64,000 nt of DNA from Bog-532 sp963830385 (GTDB lineage: Bacteria > Actinomycetota > Actinomycetes > Streptosporangiales > Streptosporangiaceae), in NCBI GenBank assembly GCA_963830385.1, contig CAWHMD010000004.1, forward strand, positions 124,001 to 188,000. Reading direction: 5' to 3'. Position numbers and translations under genes: made by a program. The stretch's first letter is position 1, and each line of letters opens with the position of its first letter. The notes beneath the pieces are model-generated. The model saw only the letters and a program-made list of their open reading frames with translations, was not told the origin of the DNA and did not search any database. Below are positions 8,974 through 17,684 of this stretch, one piece after another.

Positions 8974-9700
8974 GACGGTTCCCGGGTCGTGGTCCGGCCG
9001 GCCCGGCCGTGCTCAGGTCTGGGCCCATGGCCGTTCCCTCCTCCCGGCCCCTCGCGGGGCCCACGTCGAGCAGGTGCCAGCCGGTGACGTTGCGCACCAC
9101 CGTGTCCCGCAGCCGCAGCGGCGGGACGGCCGCGCCGTATGGGTGCACGTGCCCGTGCAGCAGCAGCGGCGGGCCGAGCGCCGCGGTCAATGCGTGGTAA
9201 CAGCTGAAGCCCTGGTGCACGGGGTCGTCGCCGTCCCCCACACCGCGTGGCGGCGCGTGCGTGAGCAGGACGTCGACCCGGCGGTGGTCCCGCAGGGCCC
9301 GCCAGCGGGCGCGACGGCGCAGGACGCGGGCCCGGTGGGCCTGCTGCCGTTCGGTGTACTGGTTGGGTCCTTCGCCGTAGCGCAGGCAGCCGCCCAGCCC
9401 GGCGATGCGCAGCCCGGCCACGTCGACGACCTGCCCGTCGGCGTTGACCGCGCCGGCCGGCCACGGCGGCCGGGCCGGAAAGCCGGCCTTGGTGACCAGG
9501 CCGGACCGGGTGACCCGGTAGCCGGACTGGTCCGGGTCGTGGTTGCCGGGCACGAACACGGCCGGCACGTCGAGCTTGTTCATCAGGGCCCCGAGGTACT
9601 CCGCGGGCAGGTCACCGCAGGCCAGGATGAGCTGCGCCGACCGCACCGGGCCGGGGTCGGCCAGCAGGTTCTCGGACACTTCGTCGGAGACGGCCAGCAC
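8963..9700 (-). CDS. Metallophosphoesterase
   Basis: 245-residue calcineurin-like phosphoesterase. Metal-binding motifs are visible: LACGDL (GD-type motif), VPGNHD, LLTHAPP and LHGHVHP. The first motif is short (VLAVSDEVS instead of the usual DxH), so one metal ligand may be altered, which narrows confidence in the activity. The GTG at 9700 was taken as the start because the upstream gene ends at 9727. The protein would act on phosphomonoesters or phosphodiesters; the substrate is unknown. It sits in a three-gene minus-strand operon between a small membrane protein and the ParB-like protein. Confidence 0.85.
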   Translation of the reverse strand: MLAVSDEVSENLLADPGPVRSAQLILACGDLPAEYLGALMNKLDVPAVFVPGNHDPDQSGYRVTRSGLVTKAGFPARPPWPAGAVNADGQVVDVAGLRIAGLGGCLRYGEGPNQYTERQQAHRARVLRRRARWRALRDHRRVDVLLTHAPPRGVGDGDDPVHQGFSCYHALTAALGPPLLLHGHVHPYGAAVPPLRLRDTVVRNVTGWHLLDVGPARGREEGTAMGPDLSTAGPAGPRPGNRRAG

Positions 9701-9726
9701 CCGGACCGCTCGGCGATCGGGCGCAT

Positions 9727-10125
9727 TCAGCGCACTGCCGCTTCCCTGACGTCCACACCGTGCTGGCGCAGGGCGGCCTCGACCCGGTAGATCTCGGCCT
9801 GCCGGGCCCGGTCGCCACCGGCCGGCGGGCTGACCGCGAACCGCTCGCAGGCGCTGTTCAGGCAGTCGAGGTAGGCGCCGCGGATGGCCACGATCTTGTG
9901 CTGCTTGGCCATGCCGCCGGGCTGGTTCTCCATCGCCTCGAGCTCGGCCCGGAGCCGCCGCAGCCGGGCCTCGACCTGCGCCAGCGGCTCAGCCGGAGCC
10001 CGGTCCGCGCGGTGCTGCCGGGCGACGTCGTCCGCCCGGCGCAAGCCGCGCCCGAGCGCCAGCACCGCGCCGAAGGCCAGGCTCGGCAGCAGCACCGCGA
10101 GCGCCCAGAGCATGTAGCTGCCCAT
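9727..10125 (-). CDS. Small membrane-anchored coiled-coil protein
   Basis: 132 residues, not recognised as a named family. One N-terminal membrane helix (YMLWALAVLLPSLAFGAVLA, residues 4-23) is followed by a charged coiled-coil region rich in Arg/Glu/Leu (LAQVEARLRRLRAELEAME) and a soluble end with two Cys (YLDCLNSACERF). It lies 26 bp upstream of the phosphoesterase on the same strand and probably belongs to that operon. Function unknown. Confidence 0.7.
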   Translation of the reverse strand: MGSYMLWALAVLLPSLAFGAVLALGRGLRRADDVARQHRADRAPAEPLAQVEARLRRLRAELEAMENQPGGMAKQHKIVAIRGAYLDCLNSACERFAVSPPAGGDRARQAEIYRVEAALRQHGVDVREAAVR

Positions 10126-10170
10126 GAAGTCAAGTGTCGGCCTCGCAGTGCCCCGTGCGCAAGAAAAGTT

Positions 10171-10959
10171 TCAGCTCAGCGTGGCCGGCGGGTCCAGCCG
10201 GGCGATGATCCCGTCCAGCAGGCAGTCCAGGCCGAACTCGAACCGCTCGTCCTGGGACTCGATGGCGTCCGGGTCCACGCCCTGCTTGATCATCTCGGTG
10301 AAGTTGGGATACCGCCCGGACTCCATGACCTGCTGCATGAACTGCCAGAAGACGTCGTGCATCTCGTCGGGCGAGAGCCCCAGCCGCTCCTGGGCCCGTC
10401 CCTGGTCCAGCTGACTCCGCTCCTCCTGCTGCTCCCGCCCCACGACCCCCATCACGTAGGTGATGACCGAGGTCAGCATGTTCATCGCGGTCATGCCGGA
10501 CAGGTTCTGGTGGGCGAAGATGCCGAGCGCCCGCTCGATGTTGCGCAGTGACTTCGGGCCCATGGGTGGCCGGCCGGCCATGAACGGCATGACCCAGCGG
10601 TGCCGGCGGAGCAGGGCCCGCTGGCCGATGGCCATCGCCCGCAGGTCGGCCCGCACGTCGCCGGTGATCTCGGTGTCGGTCAGCTCACCGTGGATGGCGT
10701 CCAGCATCAGGTCGAGCAGCTCCTCCTTGGAGGAGACGTGCCAGTACAGCGACATCACGCCCGCGTTGAGCTCGCGCGCGATGCGCCGCATGCTGATCGC
10801 GTGCGGGCCCTCGGCGTCGGCCACCGCGATCGCGGTCCGCACGATCTCCTCCTGCGACAGAGCGCGGCCGCGGGTCGGCGGGGTCCGGTCACCGGAGGCG
10901 CGGGCGGGGCGGCGAGACGGATAGAACGGCGGCCACAGGTCCTCGTCCTCGTCGGCCAT
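10171..10959 (-). CDS. TetR-family regulator of the divergent drug-export ABC pair
   Basis: 262 residues. The TetR HTH is at about 40-85 (EEIVRTAIAVADAEGPHAIS, then MRRIARELNAGVMSLYWHV), followed by a TetR_C (tetracycline-repressor-like) all-helical domain. The start at 10959 follows GGGGAGGACGGCC; an upstream ATG at 10983 lacks a site. It faces the DrrAB-like exporter across a spacer holding three spaced operator-like repeats, the classical layout of a local drug-responsive repressor. The ligand is not predictable. Confidence 0.88.
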   Translation of the reverse strand: MADEDEDLWPPFYPSRRPARASGDRTPPTRGRALSQEEIVRTAIAVADAEGPHAISMRRIARELNAGVMSLYWHVSSKEELLDLMLDAIHGELTDTEITGDVRADLRAMAIGQRALLRRHRWVMPFMAGRPPMGPKSLRNIERALGIFAHQNLSGMTAMNMLTSVITYVMGVVGREQQEERSQLDQGRAQERLGLSPDEMHDVFWQFMQQVMESGRYPNFTEMIKQGVDPDAIESQDERFEFGLDCLLDGIIARLDPPATLS

Positions 10960-11003
10960 GGCCGTCCTCCCCTGGGTTGCCACCGGAAAAAGTTTGCTCG
11001 CTC

Positions 11004-11049
11004 GTACACTGTACTGCTAGCGTACGCCGTACGAGATGGTACACCGTAC
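11004..11049. promoter_or_regulatory. Triple TetR-type operator repeat
   Basis: Three copies of GTAC-N3-GTAC lie at 11004-11014, 11022-11032 and 11039-11049 (inner triplets ACT, GCC, ACC), spaced 18 and 17 bp start to start. Each is a palindrome apart from the centre. They lie just upstream of the TetR gene and between it and the exporter, so they are likely binding sites for that regulator. Confidence 0.65.
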
Positions 11050-11050
11050 G

Positions 11051-11099
11051 GGTCAAGCCAAGTACATGATCGAATATCGCGATATAGCTTGACTTGACC
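11051..11099. promoter_or_regulatory. Nested inverted repeat and 12-bp palindrome before the exporter genes
   Basis: GGTCAAGCCAAG (11051-11062) and CTTGACTTGACC (11088-11099) form an inverted repeat with one mismatch. Between them is the perfect palindrome ATATCGCGATAT (11074-11085). It lies 52 bp upstream of the ATPase start, so it may be a second operator or overlap the export promoter. Confidence 0.45.
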
Positions 11100-11151
11100 A
11101 CGAGACGCGATACATCGTATTAGGCGGAAACAGGGGCACAGGAGGCACCGC

Positions 11152-12196
11152 ATGGGGAACGATGCCGCCATCCGGGCGGACGGGCTTATCAAGAACTTCG
11201 GCGAGACCAAGGCGCTGGCAGGCCTGAGCCTGTCGGTGCCCCGGGGCAGTGTGTTCGGCCTGCTCGGACCCAACGGGGCGGGTAAGACGACGGCCGTACG
11301 GGTACTGACCACGCTGCTCATCCCGGACCGCGGCCGCGCCTGGGTGCTCGGGGCGGACGTGGTCCGGGAGGCGGGCGAGGTCCGCGAGCGCATCGGCCTG
11401 ACCGGCCAGTACGCCGCGCTGGACGACTATCTGACCGGACGGTCCAACCTGATCATGATCGGCCAGCTCGGCCGCCTGTCCGGCCGGGAGGCCAAGCGCC
11501 GGGCCGACGACCTGCTGGAGCGCTTCGACCTGACCGGGGCCGCGAACCGGGCGGTGAAGACCTACTCGGGCGGCATGCGACGCCGGCTGGACCTGGCCGC
11601 CAGCCTGATCGGGCACCCCGAGGTGCTGTTCCTGGACGAGCCGACCACCGGGCTGGACCCGCGCAGCCGGGCGGTGATGTGGGACATCATCCGCGAGCTG
11701 GCCGCCGAGGGCACCACCCTGCTGCTCACCACCCAGTACCTGGAAGAGGCCGACCAGCTGGCCGAACGGGTGGCGGTGATCGACACCGGCACGGTGATCG
11801 CCGAGGGCACCCCGGACGAGCTCAAGGAGGCGGTCGGCGGCGAGCGGGTGGAGATCACGCTGATCCCCGGCGCCGACCTCGACAAGGCGGCCGCCGCGCT
11901 CACCGTCTACACGGCCGGGTCCGGTCCGCGCCGACGTGGCCGCCCGGCGGCTGGACGCGCCGATCACGGCCAGCGGCACCGGGATCACGACCCGGATCGT
12001 GCGGGCGCTGGACGACGTGGGCATCGACGTGGACCGGATCGGCGTCCGGCGGCCCTCCCTGGATGACGTTTTCCTGAACTTGACCGGTCACCAGGCCGAG
12101 AGCAAACCTCGGATGCACTCAAATGGACCGGAAAATCCCGTTCCGGTCGACAACGATGACAACAATGACGACGAGCAGGACGGAGCCGCCGCATGA
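11152..12196 (+). CDS. Drug-export ABC transporter ATPase (DrrA-like), apparently frameshifted
   Basis: The first 255 or so residues are a normal DrrA-type ATPase: Walker A GPNGAGKTT, signature YSGGMRRRLDLA, Walker B LFLDEPTTGLDPRSR, and a His-to-Gln change in the switch loop (LLTTQYLEEAD) typical of this family. The frame then changes. Read straight through, the ORF ends in Arg-rich nonsense at 12066. The expected C-terminus (VRADVAARRLDAPI, then VRRPSLDDVFLNLTG) continues in the next frame to 12196. One extra G in the GGG at 11917-11919 explains the shift. The restored end overlaps the permease by ATGA, so the operon design is intact. A sequencing error or a recent mutation are both possible. 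The tail is unusually acidic (NDDNNDDEQDG). Confidence 0.8.
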
Positions 12197-13044
12197 CCGC
12201 CGCCACTGTGCCCGCCGGGCCCGCGCCTCGAGTGCGCTCGGGCGGCTCGTTCACCTGGGCGGTCAAGGACGTCTGGGTGCTGACCCGGCGTAGCCTGGCC
12301 CGGATCCGGCGGGAGCCGGAGACCCTGGCCGACGTCACCATCCAGCCGATCATCTTCGTGCTGCTGTTCTGCTACGTGTTCGGCAACGCGATCCGGCTGC
12401 CCGGCAACGGCAACTACCACGAGTACCTGATCGGCGGGATGCTCGGGATGGGCCTGGCCCAGACCGCCCCCGGCACCGCGGTGGCCATGGTCAGCGACAT
12501 GAGCACGGGGCTGGTCGACCGGTTCCGCTCGCTGCCGATGTCCCGGGCCGCGGTGCTGGCCGGGCGGAGCATCGCCGACCTGCTGACCCAGGTCATCGGG
12601 GTCATCGTCACGGCCGGGGTGGGCCTGGCGGTGGGCTGGCGCATCCACACCGGGGTGCTGGACGCGCTGGCCGCGTTCGGCCTGGCCCTGCTGTTCGGCT
12701 ACGCCTTCACCTGGGCGGGCGCGTGCCTGGGGATGGTGCTGCGCAGCCCGGAGGCGGCCCAGCAGGCCGGGTTCATCATCTTCCTGCCGCTGACGTTCAT
12801 CTCCAGCGCGTTCGTGCCGGTCCAGGCGATGCCCGGCTGGCTGCAGCCGGTGGCGGAGTGGAACCCGATGAGCTCGCTGGCCGCCGCGACCCGGCACTAC
12901 TTCGGCAATCCGAACCCGGCCGCCGCCATCCACAGCTGGCCGATGGAGCACCCGGTGCTGGCCGTGACCGGCTGGTCGGTGCTGATGCTGGCGGTGTTCG
13001 CCCCGCTGGCCGTGCACCTGTACCGGCGCAAGGCCCGGGGCTAG
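12193..13044 (+). CDS. Drug-export ABC transporter permease (DrrB-like)
   Basis: 283-residue ABC-2 type membrane protein with about six hydrophobic segments. The N-terminus is cytoplasmic (VLTRRSLARIRREPETLAD), and the conserved loop GLVDRFRSLPMSRAAVLAGR is typical of DrrB/NodJ-like exporters. It starts four bases inside the end of the ATPase gene (ATGA), so the two are translated together. It would export lipophilic drugs or natural products using the preceding ATPase. If the ATPase frameshift is real, this exporter is probably inactive. Confidence 0.9.
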   Translation: MTAATVPAGPAPRVRSGGSFTWAVKDVWVLTRRSLARIRREPETLADVTIQPIIFVLLFCYVFGNAIRLPGNGNYHEYLIGGMLGMGLAQTAPGTAVAMVSDMSTGLVDRFRSLPMSRAAVLAGRSIADLLTQVIGVIVTAGVGLAVGWRIHTGVLDALAAFGLALLFGYAFTWAGACLGMVLRSPEAAQQAGFIIFLPLTFISSAFVPVQAMPGWLQPVAEWNPMSSLAAATRHYFGNPNPAAAIHSWPMEHPVLAVTGWSVLMLAVFAPLAVHLYRRKARG

Positions 13045-13063
13045 CTCCAGGCGAGGCCCGCGG

Positions 13064-14173
13064 TCAGATCCGGTGGGCCTGGTGGGGCCCTGCCGCGGCC
13101 ACGGGGGCGCGCGGCGGGGCTTCGCCGCTGGCCGCACCCGGGGCCCCGGCCAGGGCCCCGGCCCGGGCCCCGGCTCGGGCCAGCCGGGACCGGACCCGGC
13201 CGAAGTAGATCGCGGCCACGACCAGGCCCAGGCCGACCGGGGTCCCCGCCACCATCAGCGTCAGCCACCGGCGCCGCTGGTAGCCGGCGGCCCGCCAGTC
13301 CCGCTCCGGCCAGCCGCGGCCGTCCAGCACCGCCCATAGCGGCAGCCCGACCGCGATGACGGCCGCGACCGTGATGGCCAGCGGGCCGGTGCCCAGCCCG
13401 AGCAGCTTGAGGGCGGTGGCGCCCAGCACCACCGCCAGCACCGGGCGGAGCAGGAAGTTACTGGCCCGGGCGGAGACGAGCGAGCCGAGGATGACCCCGG
13501 GGATGCTGCCGATCGCGATCGCCGCCGACAGCCCGAACTCCAGGTTCCCGAACAGGGCGTGGGCGATGGCGGCCGAGCCGACCAGCGGCATCGACTGCAC
13601 GATGTCGGTGCCGACCAGGCGGCGCATGGACATGCGCGGATACACCATCATCAGCAGCACGATCATCAGCGACCCGGAGCCGACCGAGGTGATGCCGACC
13701 AGCAGGCCACCGAACACCCCGATGGCCACGGTCAGCGCGGGCCGGACCACGATCGCCGGATCGTCGTCGCCGGCCGCCGCGGCCGTCCGCCGGGCCCGGG
13801 TGCTGTCGAGCAGCAGCCGGTACACCATGGCGGCCGACGCGATGATCAGCGCGGCCCCCATCGCGTACTCGATCCGCTGCTGCATGACCTGCCCGGAGCC
13901 GAGCGCGTGGTCGATGAACACCCCGGCGAACGCGGCCGGCACCGACCCGGCCGACAGCCAGCGGACCAGGCCGAAGTGAACCGTGCCACGGCGGAAGTGG
14001 ATCGCGCCGCCGAACGGTTTCATGATCGCCGATGCCACGATGTCGCTGGATACGGCGGCGCTGGGGGTCACCCCGAACAGCAGGATGAGGATGGGCGTCA
14101 TCAGCGCGCCGCCCCCGGACCCGGTCAGGCCGACCAGAACGCCGACGATGAATCCGGCCAGCACGATGTGCAT
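13064..14173 (-). CDS. TauE/SafE-family permease (sulfite/organosulfonate exporter type)
   Basis: 369 residues with two homologous membrane halves, each opening with a Gly-rich motif (VGLTGSGGGALMTP at about 15-28 and VGITSVGSGSLMIVLL at about 160-175), diagnostic of the family. Eight or more membrane segments are predicted by eye. The last 40 residues are an Ala/Pro-rich tail. The family moves small anions, often sulfur compounds, but no sulfur-metabolism gene is nearby. It stands alone, convergent with the exporter genes (19 bp between stops). Confidence 0.88.
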   Translation of the reverse strand: MHIVLAGFIVGVLVGLTGSGGGALMTPILILLFGVTPSAAVSSDIVASAIMKPFGGAIHFRRGTVHFGLVRWLSAGSVPAAFAGVFIDHALGSGQVMQQRIEYAMGAALIIASAAMVYRLLLDSTRARRTAAAAGDDDPAIVVRPALTVAIGVFGGLLVGITSVGSGSLMIVLLMMVYPRMSMRRLVGTDIVQSMPLVGSAAIAHALFGNLEFGLSAAIAIGSIPGVILGSLVSARASNFLLRPVLAVVLGATALKLLGLGTGPLAITVAAVIAVGLPLWAVLDGRGWPERDWRAAGYQRRRWLTLMVAGTPVGLGLVVAAIYFGRVRSRLARAGARAGALAGAPGAASGEAPPRAPVAAAGPHQAHRI

Positions 14174-14291
14174 ACGCGGGGTGACCTGCCTCGGGTGTGC
14201 GGTGTTACAAGCGGTTTACATTTCCGGTCAATTTAGCCGGTAAACCCGCTCGTTACGAACCCGGCCCCCGAACGGCGCCGCCCGGCCAGCG

Positions 14292-15125
14292 TCAGGGCCC
14301 GGCCACGCCCGTGCCCGCGGCCTCCTGCGCGTCGTCGTCGCCGCCCGGGGGTCCGGGCGGACCGGCCGGTTCGTCCAGCGGCCCGGCCGCCCACAGCTCC
14401 CGCAGCCCCATGAACAGCAGATACGGCACCAGGTCGGTGGATCGTTTGATGACCCAGCCGGTGCCCTTGGTGGCCATCCAGGCGGCCTGGGCACACCGGG
14501 TCGGTGGCGGGCTGGACGGCTCGGCCTCCGGCCGCGGCCCGAGCGGCAGGCCCGCCGCCGCCAGCCGGTCGTAGAACCGCCCGGCGATGAGGCGGTGGCC
14601 ACGCTCGCTGGGGTGCATCCGGTCCACCGACCACATCCGCCGGTCGTAGGTCTCCGGGTCGCCGGCCGCGTCGAACACCAGCGTGCCGAACTTGTCGGCC
14701 ACGTCGTCCATGACCGCGTTGACGGCCGAAATGCGCCGGGCCAGGGGACGGGACAGCGCACTGGGCAGGCCGAGCATGAGGCCCGGGTCCGGCAGCCGGA
14801 TCGTCAGCACCTCGGCGCCGGCCGAGCGCAGCGCGCCCACCGTGTGCTCGGCCGACCGCGCGATGCGGCGCGGGTCGAAGCTGGACCGCAGCGTGTCGTT
14901 GATGCCCACGATCACGCTGGCGATGTCCGGCCGCAGCTCCAGGGCCCGGGGCAGCTGGTCCCGCTCCACGTCCCGGCTCTGCGCCCCGGAAGCGGCCAGG
15001 TTGTGCAGCCGCGGTTCGTCCAGGCCCTCGGCCAGCAGGGCGGCCCAGCCGCGCCAGGCCCGGCTCGGGCCGCGGTCCCCGATGCCGAGGGTGATCGAGT
15101 CGCCGAGGGCGACGAAGGTGGTCAC
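14292..15125 (-). CDS. SGNH/GDSL-family esterase
   Basis: 277 residues with the SGNH blocks in order: FVALGDSITLG (catalytic Ser), a Gly-containing block (NLAASGAQS), VGINDTLR (Asn block V/GxND) and DRMHPSERGH (catalytic Asp/His). No signal peptide, so it is probably cytoplasmic. The GTG start at 15125 follows GGGAGGGGC. It lies 19 bp after the glycosyltransferase stop, so the two genes form an operon. It probably removes or transfers an acyl group on a lipid or glycan; the real substrate is unknown. Confidence 0.87.
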   Translation of the reverse strand: MTTFVALGDSITLGIGDRGPSRAWRGWAALLAEGLDEPRLHNLAASGAQSRDVERDQLPRALELRPDIASVIVGINDTLRSSFDPRRIARSAEHTVGALRSAGAEVLTIRLPDPGLMLGLPSALSRPLARRISAVNAVMDDVADKFGTLVFDAAGDPETYDRRMWSVDRMHPSERGHRLIAGRFYDRLAAAGLPLGPRPEAEPSSPPPTRCAQAAWMATKGTGWVIKRSTDLVPYLLFMGLRELWAAGPLDEPAGPPGPPGGDDDAQEAAGTGVAGP

Positions 15126-15144
15126 GCGCGCCCCTCCCGCTCGC

Positions 15145-16296
15145 TCATGCCGCCGCTCCCGCCGGGTGGCCGGCCTGCGCGGCCTGCAGCACCTCGCTGT
15201 AGTGGCCGATCAGCTGGTCGCCGAGGGCGGACCAGGTCCGGTTCTGCACCTTCCGCTGCCCGGCCCGGCCCTGCGCCGCCCGCAGCCCGGGATCGGCGGC
15301 CAGCCGGGCCACCGCCTCGGTGATGGCGGTCTCGCTGCCCGGCTCCACCAGGAAGCCGGTGACCCCGGGAGCGACCAGGTCGAGTGGGCCGCCGGCGGCC
15401 GGCGCGATCACCGGGACACCGCTGGCCGCCGCCTCCTGCAGGGTCTGCCCGAACGTCTCGTGCGGGCCGCTGTGCACGAACACGTCCAGGCTGGCGTAGG
15501 TCCGCGCCAGCTCCGCGCCGCGCTGTTCGCCCAGGAAGACCGCGGCCGGCATCCGGTCGCGCAACGCCTCGGCGGCCGGGCCGCCGCCCACCACGACCAG
15601 CCGCACCCCAGCCAGCCGGGACACCCCGGCCAGCAGGTCGACCCGTTTCTCGGTGGCCAGCCGCCCCACGTAGCCGGCCAGCACCTCGCCGTACGGGGCC
15701 AGCCGGCGGCGGAGCTCGTCGCTCCGGTTGCCCGGCCCGAAGCAGGACAGGTCGACGCCGCGGCCCCACAACCAGAGCCGGTCGAACCCGTGCTCCTTGA
15801 GCTGGGCCATGACCGCGCTGGAGGGGGCCAGGGTGCGGTCGGCGCCGTTGTGGATGCGGCGCAGCCAGCGCCAGGCGGCGGCCTCGCCGGCGCCGTGCCA
15901 CCCGTACGCACGGGCGTAGGCGGGGATGTCGGTCTGGTAGACGGCGATCGAGGGGAGGCCGAGATGGCGGGTGACGGTGCTGCCGGACGCGCCCAGGAAA
16001 ACCGGGCTGGCCAGGTGCACCAGGTCGGTCCCGTGCCGGGTGAGAGCGCTCCGGATCGCCCGGCTGGGAAGCCCCAGCCGGAAGCCCGGGTAGCCCGGCA
16101 GCGACACCGACGGGACCCGCTCGACGGGGTACGGGAACGGCCCGGGCTGGTCCCCCCGGGTCGCCGAGGCTGGCTCGGGAGCGATGATCAGCGGCTGGTG
16201 GCCGCGCTGGACCAGGTGGTCGGCCACGCGCTGGACGCAGTTGGAGACACCGTTCAGGTCGGGTGCGAACGACTCGGTAATGATCGCGATCCGCAT
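15145..16296 (-). CDS. GT4-type glycosyltransferase
   Basis: 383-residue GT-B fold transferase. The N-terminal acceptor domain starts IAIITESFAPDLNGVSNCV, with the Gly-rich loop of GT4 enzymes. The C-terminal donor domain has GYVGRLATEKRVDLL and the EX7E motif region (HSGPHETFGQTLQEAAASGV). Similar actinobacterial proteins are mannosyltransferases such as MgtA-type enzymes of lipomannan synthesis; this is an analogy only. The start at 16296 was taken because the fold begins there; an ATG at 16320 is possible. Leads an operon with the SGNH esterase. Confidence 0.88.
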   Translation of the reverse strand: MRIAIITESFAPDLNGVSNCVQRVADHLVQRGHQPLIIAPEPASATRGDQPGPFPYPVERVPSVSLPGYPGFRLGLPSRAIRSALTRHGTDLVHLASPVFLGASGSTVTRHLGLPSIAVYQTDIPAYARAYGWHGAGEAAAWRWLRRIHNGADRTLAPSSAVMAQLKEHGFDRLWLWGRGVDLSCFGPGNRSDELRRRLAPYGEVLAGYVGRLATEKRVDLLAGVSRLAGVRLVVVGGGPAAEALRDRMPAAVFLGEQRGAELARTYASLDVFVHSGPHETFGQTLQEAAASGVPVIAPAAGGPLDLVAPGVTGFLVEPGSETAITEAVARLAADPGLRAAQGRAGQRKVQNRTWSALGDQLIGHYSEVLQAAQAGHPAGAAA

Positions 16297-16405
16297 GCTC
16301 ACAAGGTGAAACACGCGCATGCGGAAGCGGTCACTACGCCCTTACGGACGCGCGAACTGTAAGTGACATCTCGCCCACGGCCGTATCAGCCCCGGCCGCC
16401 CCGCG

Positions 16406-16888
16406 TCATTCGCCTGCGTGCGCCCGCTCGAGCTCGGCGATGTCGAGCTTGCCCATCGACAGCATCGCCTTCATGGCCCGGCCCGCCTTCTCCGGGTCCG
16501 GATCGCTCAGCAGCGAGCCCATGACAGTCGGGACGACCTGCCAGGAGACCCCGAACCGGTCCTTCAGCCAGCCGCAGGGGCCCGGCTCGCCCCCGTCGGC
16601 GGTGAGCCGCTCCCAGTAGTAGTCGACCTCGTCCTGATCGGCGCACGGGATCTGGAACGAGATCGCCTCGGTGAAGTGGTACTCGGGGCCGCCGTTGAGG
16701 GCCAGGAACTGCTGCCCGTTCAGCTCGAACTCGGCCGTGATCACCATGCCGGCCGGGCGGGGCCCGCTGTCGCCGTAGCGGGCGATGTTGCCGAGCTTGG
16801 CGCCGGCGAAGATGCCGGTGTAGAAGGTGGCGGCTTCCTCGGCCTGGGTGTCGAACCACAGGCAGGTGGTGAACGGCTGGCTGGTCAT
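16406..16888 (-). CDS. PhnB-type VOC-fold protein
   Basis: 160 residues with the PhnB/3-demethylubiquinone methyltransferase-like arrangement of the vicinal-oxygen-chelate fold: TCLWFDTQAEEAATFYTGIF, a middle segment ending FLALNGGPEYHFTEAISFQI, then CGWLKDRFGVSWQVVP. Such proteins are small soluble dimers that often lack metal and rarely have a known substrate. It is monocistronic; the start sits 88 bp from the divergent TMEM175-like gene. Confidence 0.9.
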   Translation of the reverse strand: MTSQPFTTCLWFDTQAEEAATFYTGIFAGAKLGNIARYGDSGPRPAGMVITAEFELNGQQFLALNGGPEYHFTEAISFQIPCADQDEVDYYWERLTADGGEPGPCGWLKDRFGVSWQVVPTVMGSLLSDPDPEKAGRAMKAMLSMGKLDIAELERAHAGE

Positions 16889-16976
16889 CGTGCCTCCTGA
16901 TCATTCGGGTCTACCAGTTGAGACGTCATCTGGCCGGGATACTCATCGGGCCGTCCGGACCTGGCATCATCGGCCC

Positions 16977-17684
16977 GTGGAGACTGAGCCTGAAAACACT
17001 GGGCCTCGAGACCCTGGGCCCGAGCCGGAGGGCGACGAGACCGGGGCGCCGTACGGCGTGGAGCGTCTGCTCGCGCTGTCCGACGGGGTGGTGTCCATCG
17101 CCCTGACCCTGCTGGTCCTGCAGATCGCGGTCCCGGCCGTCTCGTCGCTGAAGGACCCCCACTCGGCCTCCGAGCTGGCGAACGCGCTGGGCAAGGGCGG
17201 CGACGCCTGGATCAGCTACGCCATCTCGTTCTACGTGGTCATCCAGTTCTGGATCCTGCACCACCAGGTGTTCCGGCGGATCGCCCGGCAGGTGGAACGC
17301 CTGGTGCTGTGGAACGCTGTCTTCCTGTTCGCCGTCTCGGTGATGCCGTTCACCAGCGACCTGCTGGGCAAGGACGGGGGCAATCCGCTCTCGGTGACCA
17401 TCTTCGGGCTCAACCTGCTGCTGGCCAACCTGGCCGTGCTGGGAATTCAGGAGTTTGCCCGGCGGCGCAAGCTGATGCGGACCGGCCGTTACGACTTCGT
17501 CGCTTACCGGTGGAGTTCCGCGGCCGGTATCGCGGTGGTCGTCCTGTCCCTGGCGCTGGCCTGGATCGATACCACGGTGGCCCAGCTGTCCTGGCTGCTG
17601 TTCGGTGCCGTCCCGCAGATCGGCCTGGTTATGCGACGCGGCTGGTCGCTGGTCAGCGGCGGCCCACGGTCAGCCGGCCGGTAG
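16977..17684 (+). CDS. TMEM175-family (DUF1211) membrane protein, putative K+ channel
   Basis: 235 residues. The family signature sits in the first helix (RLLALSDGVVSIALTLLVLQ, compare FSDGVxAIAxTLLxL), which lines the pore of TMEM175 potassium channels. Further helices include ISYAISFYVVIQFWILHHQV and an Asn-rich pair. The length fits bacterial members with one six-helix repeat. The GTG at 16977 is chosen because the preceding in-frame sequence is antisense to the PhnB gene. The last 15 bases overlap the end of the convergent EAL-GGDEF gene. Confidence 0.85.
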   Translation: METEPENTGPRDPGPEPEGDETGAPYGVERLLALSDGVVSIALTLLVLQIAVPAVSSLKDPHSASELANALGKGGDAWISYAISFYVVIQFWILHHQVFRRIARQVERLVLWNAVFLFAVSVMPFTSDLLGKDGGNPLSVTIFGLNLLLANLAVLGIQEFARRRKLMRTGRYDFVAYRWSSAAGIAVVVLSLALAWIDTTVAQLSWLLFGAVPQIGLVMRRGWSLVSGGPRSAGR

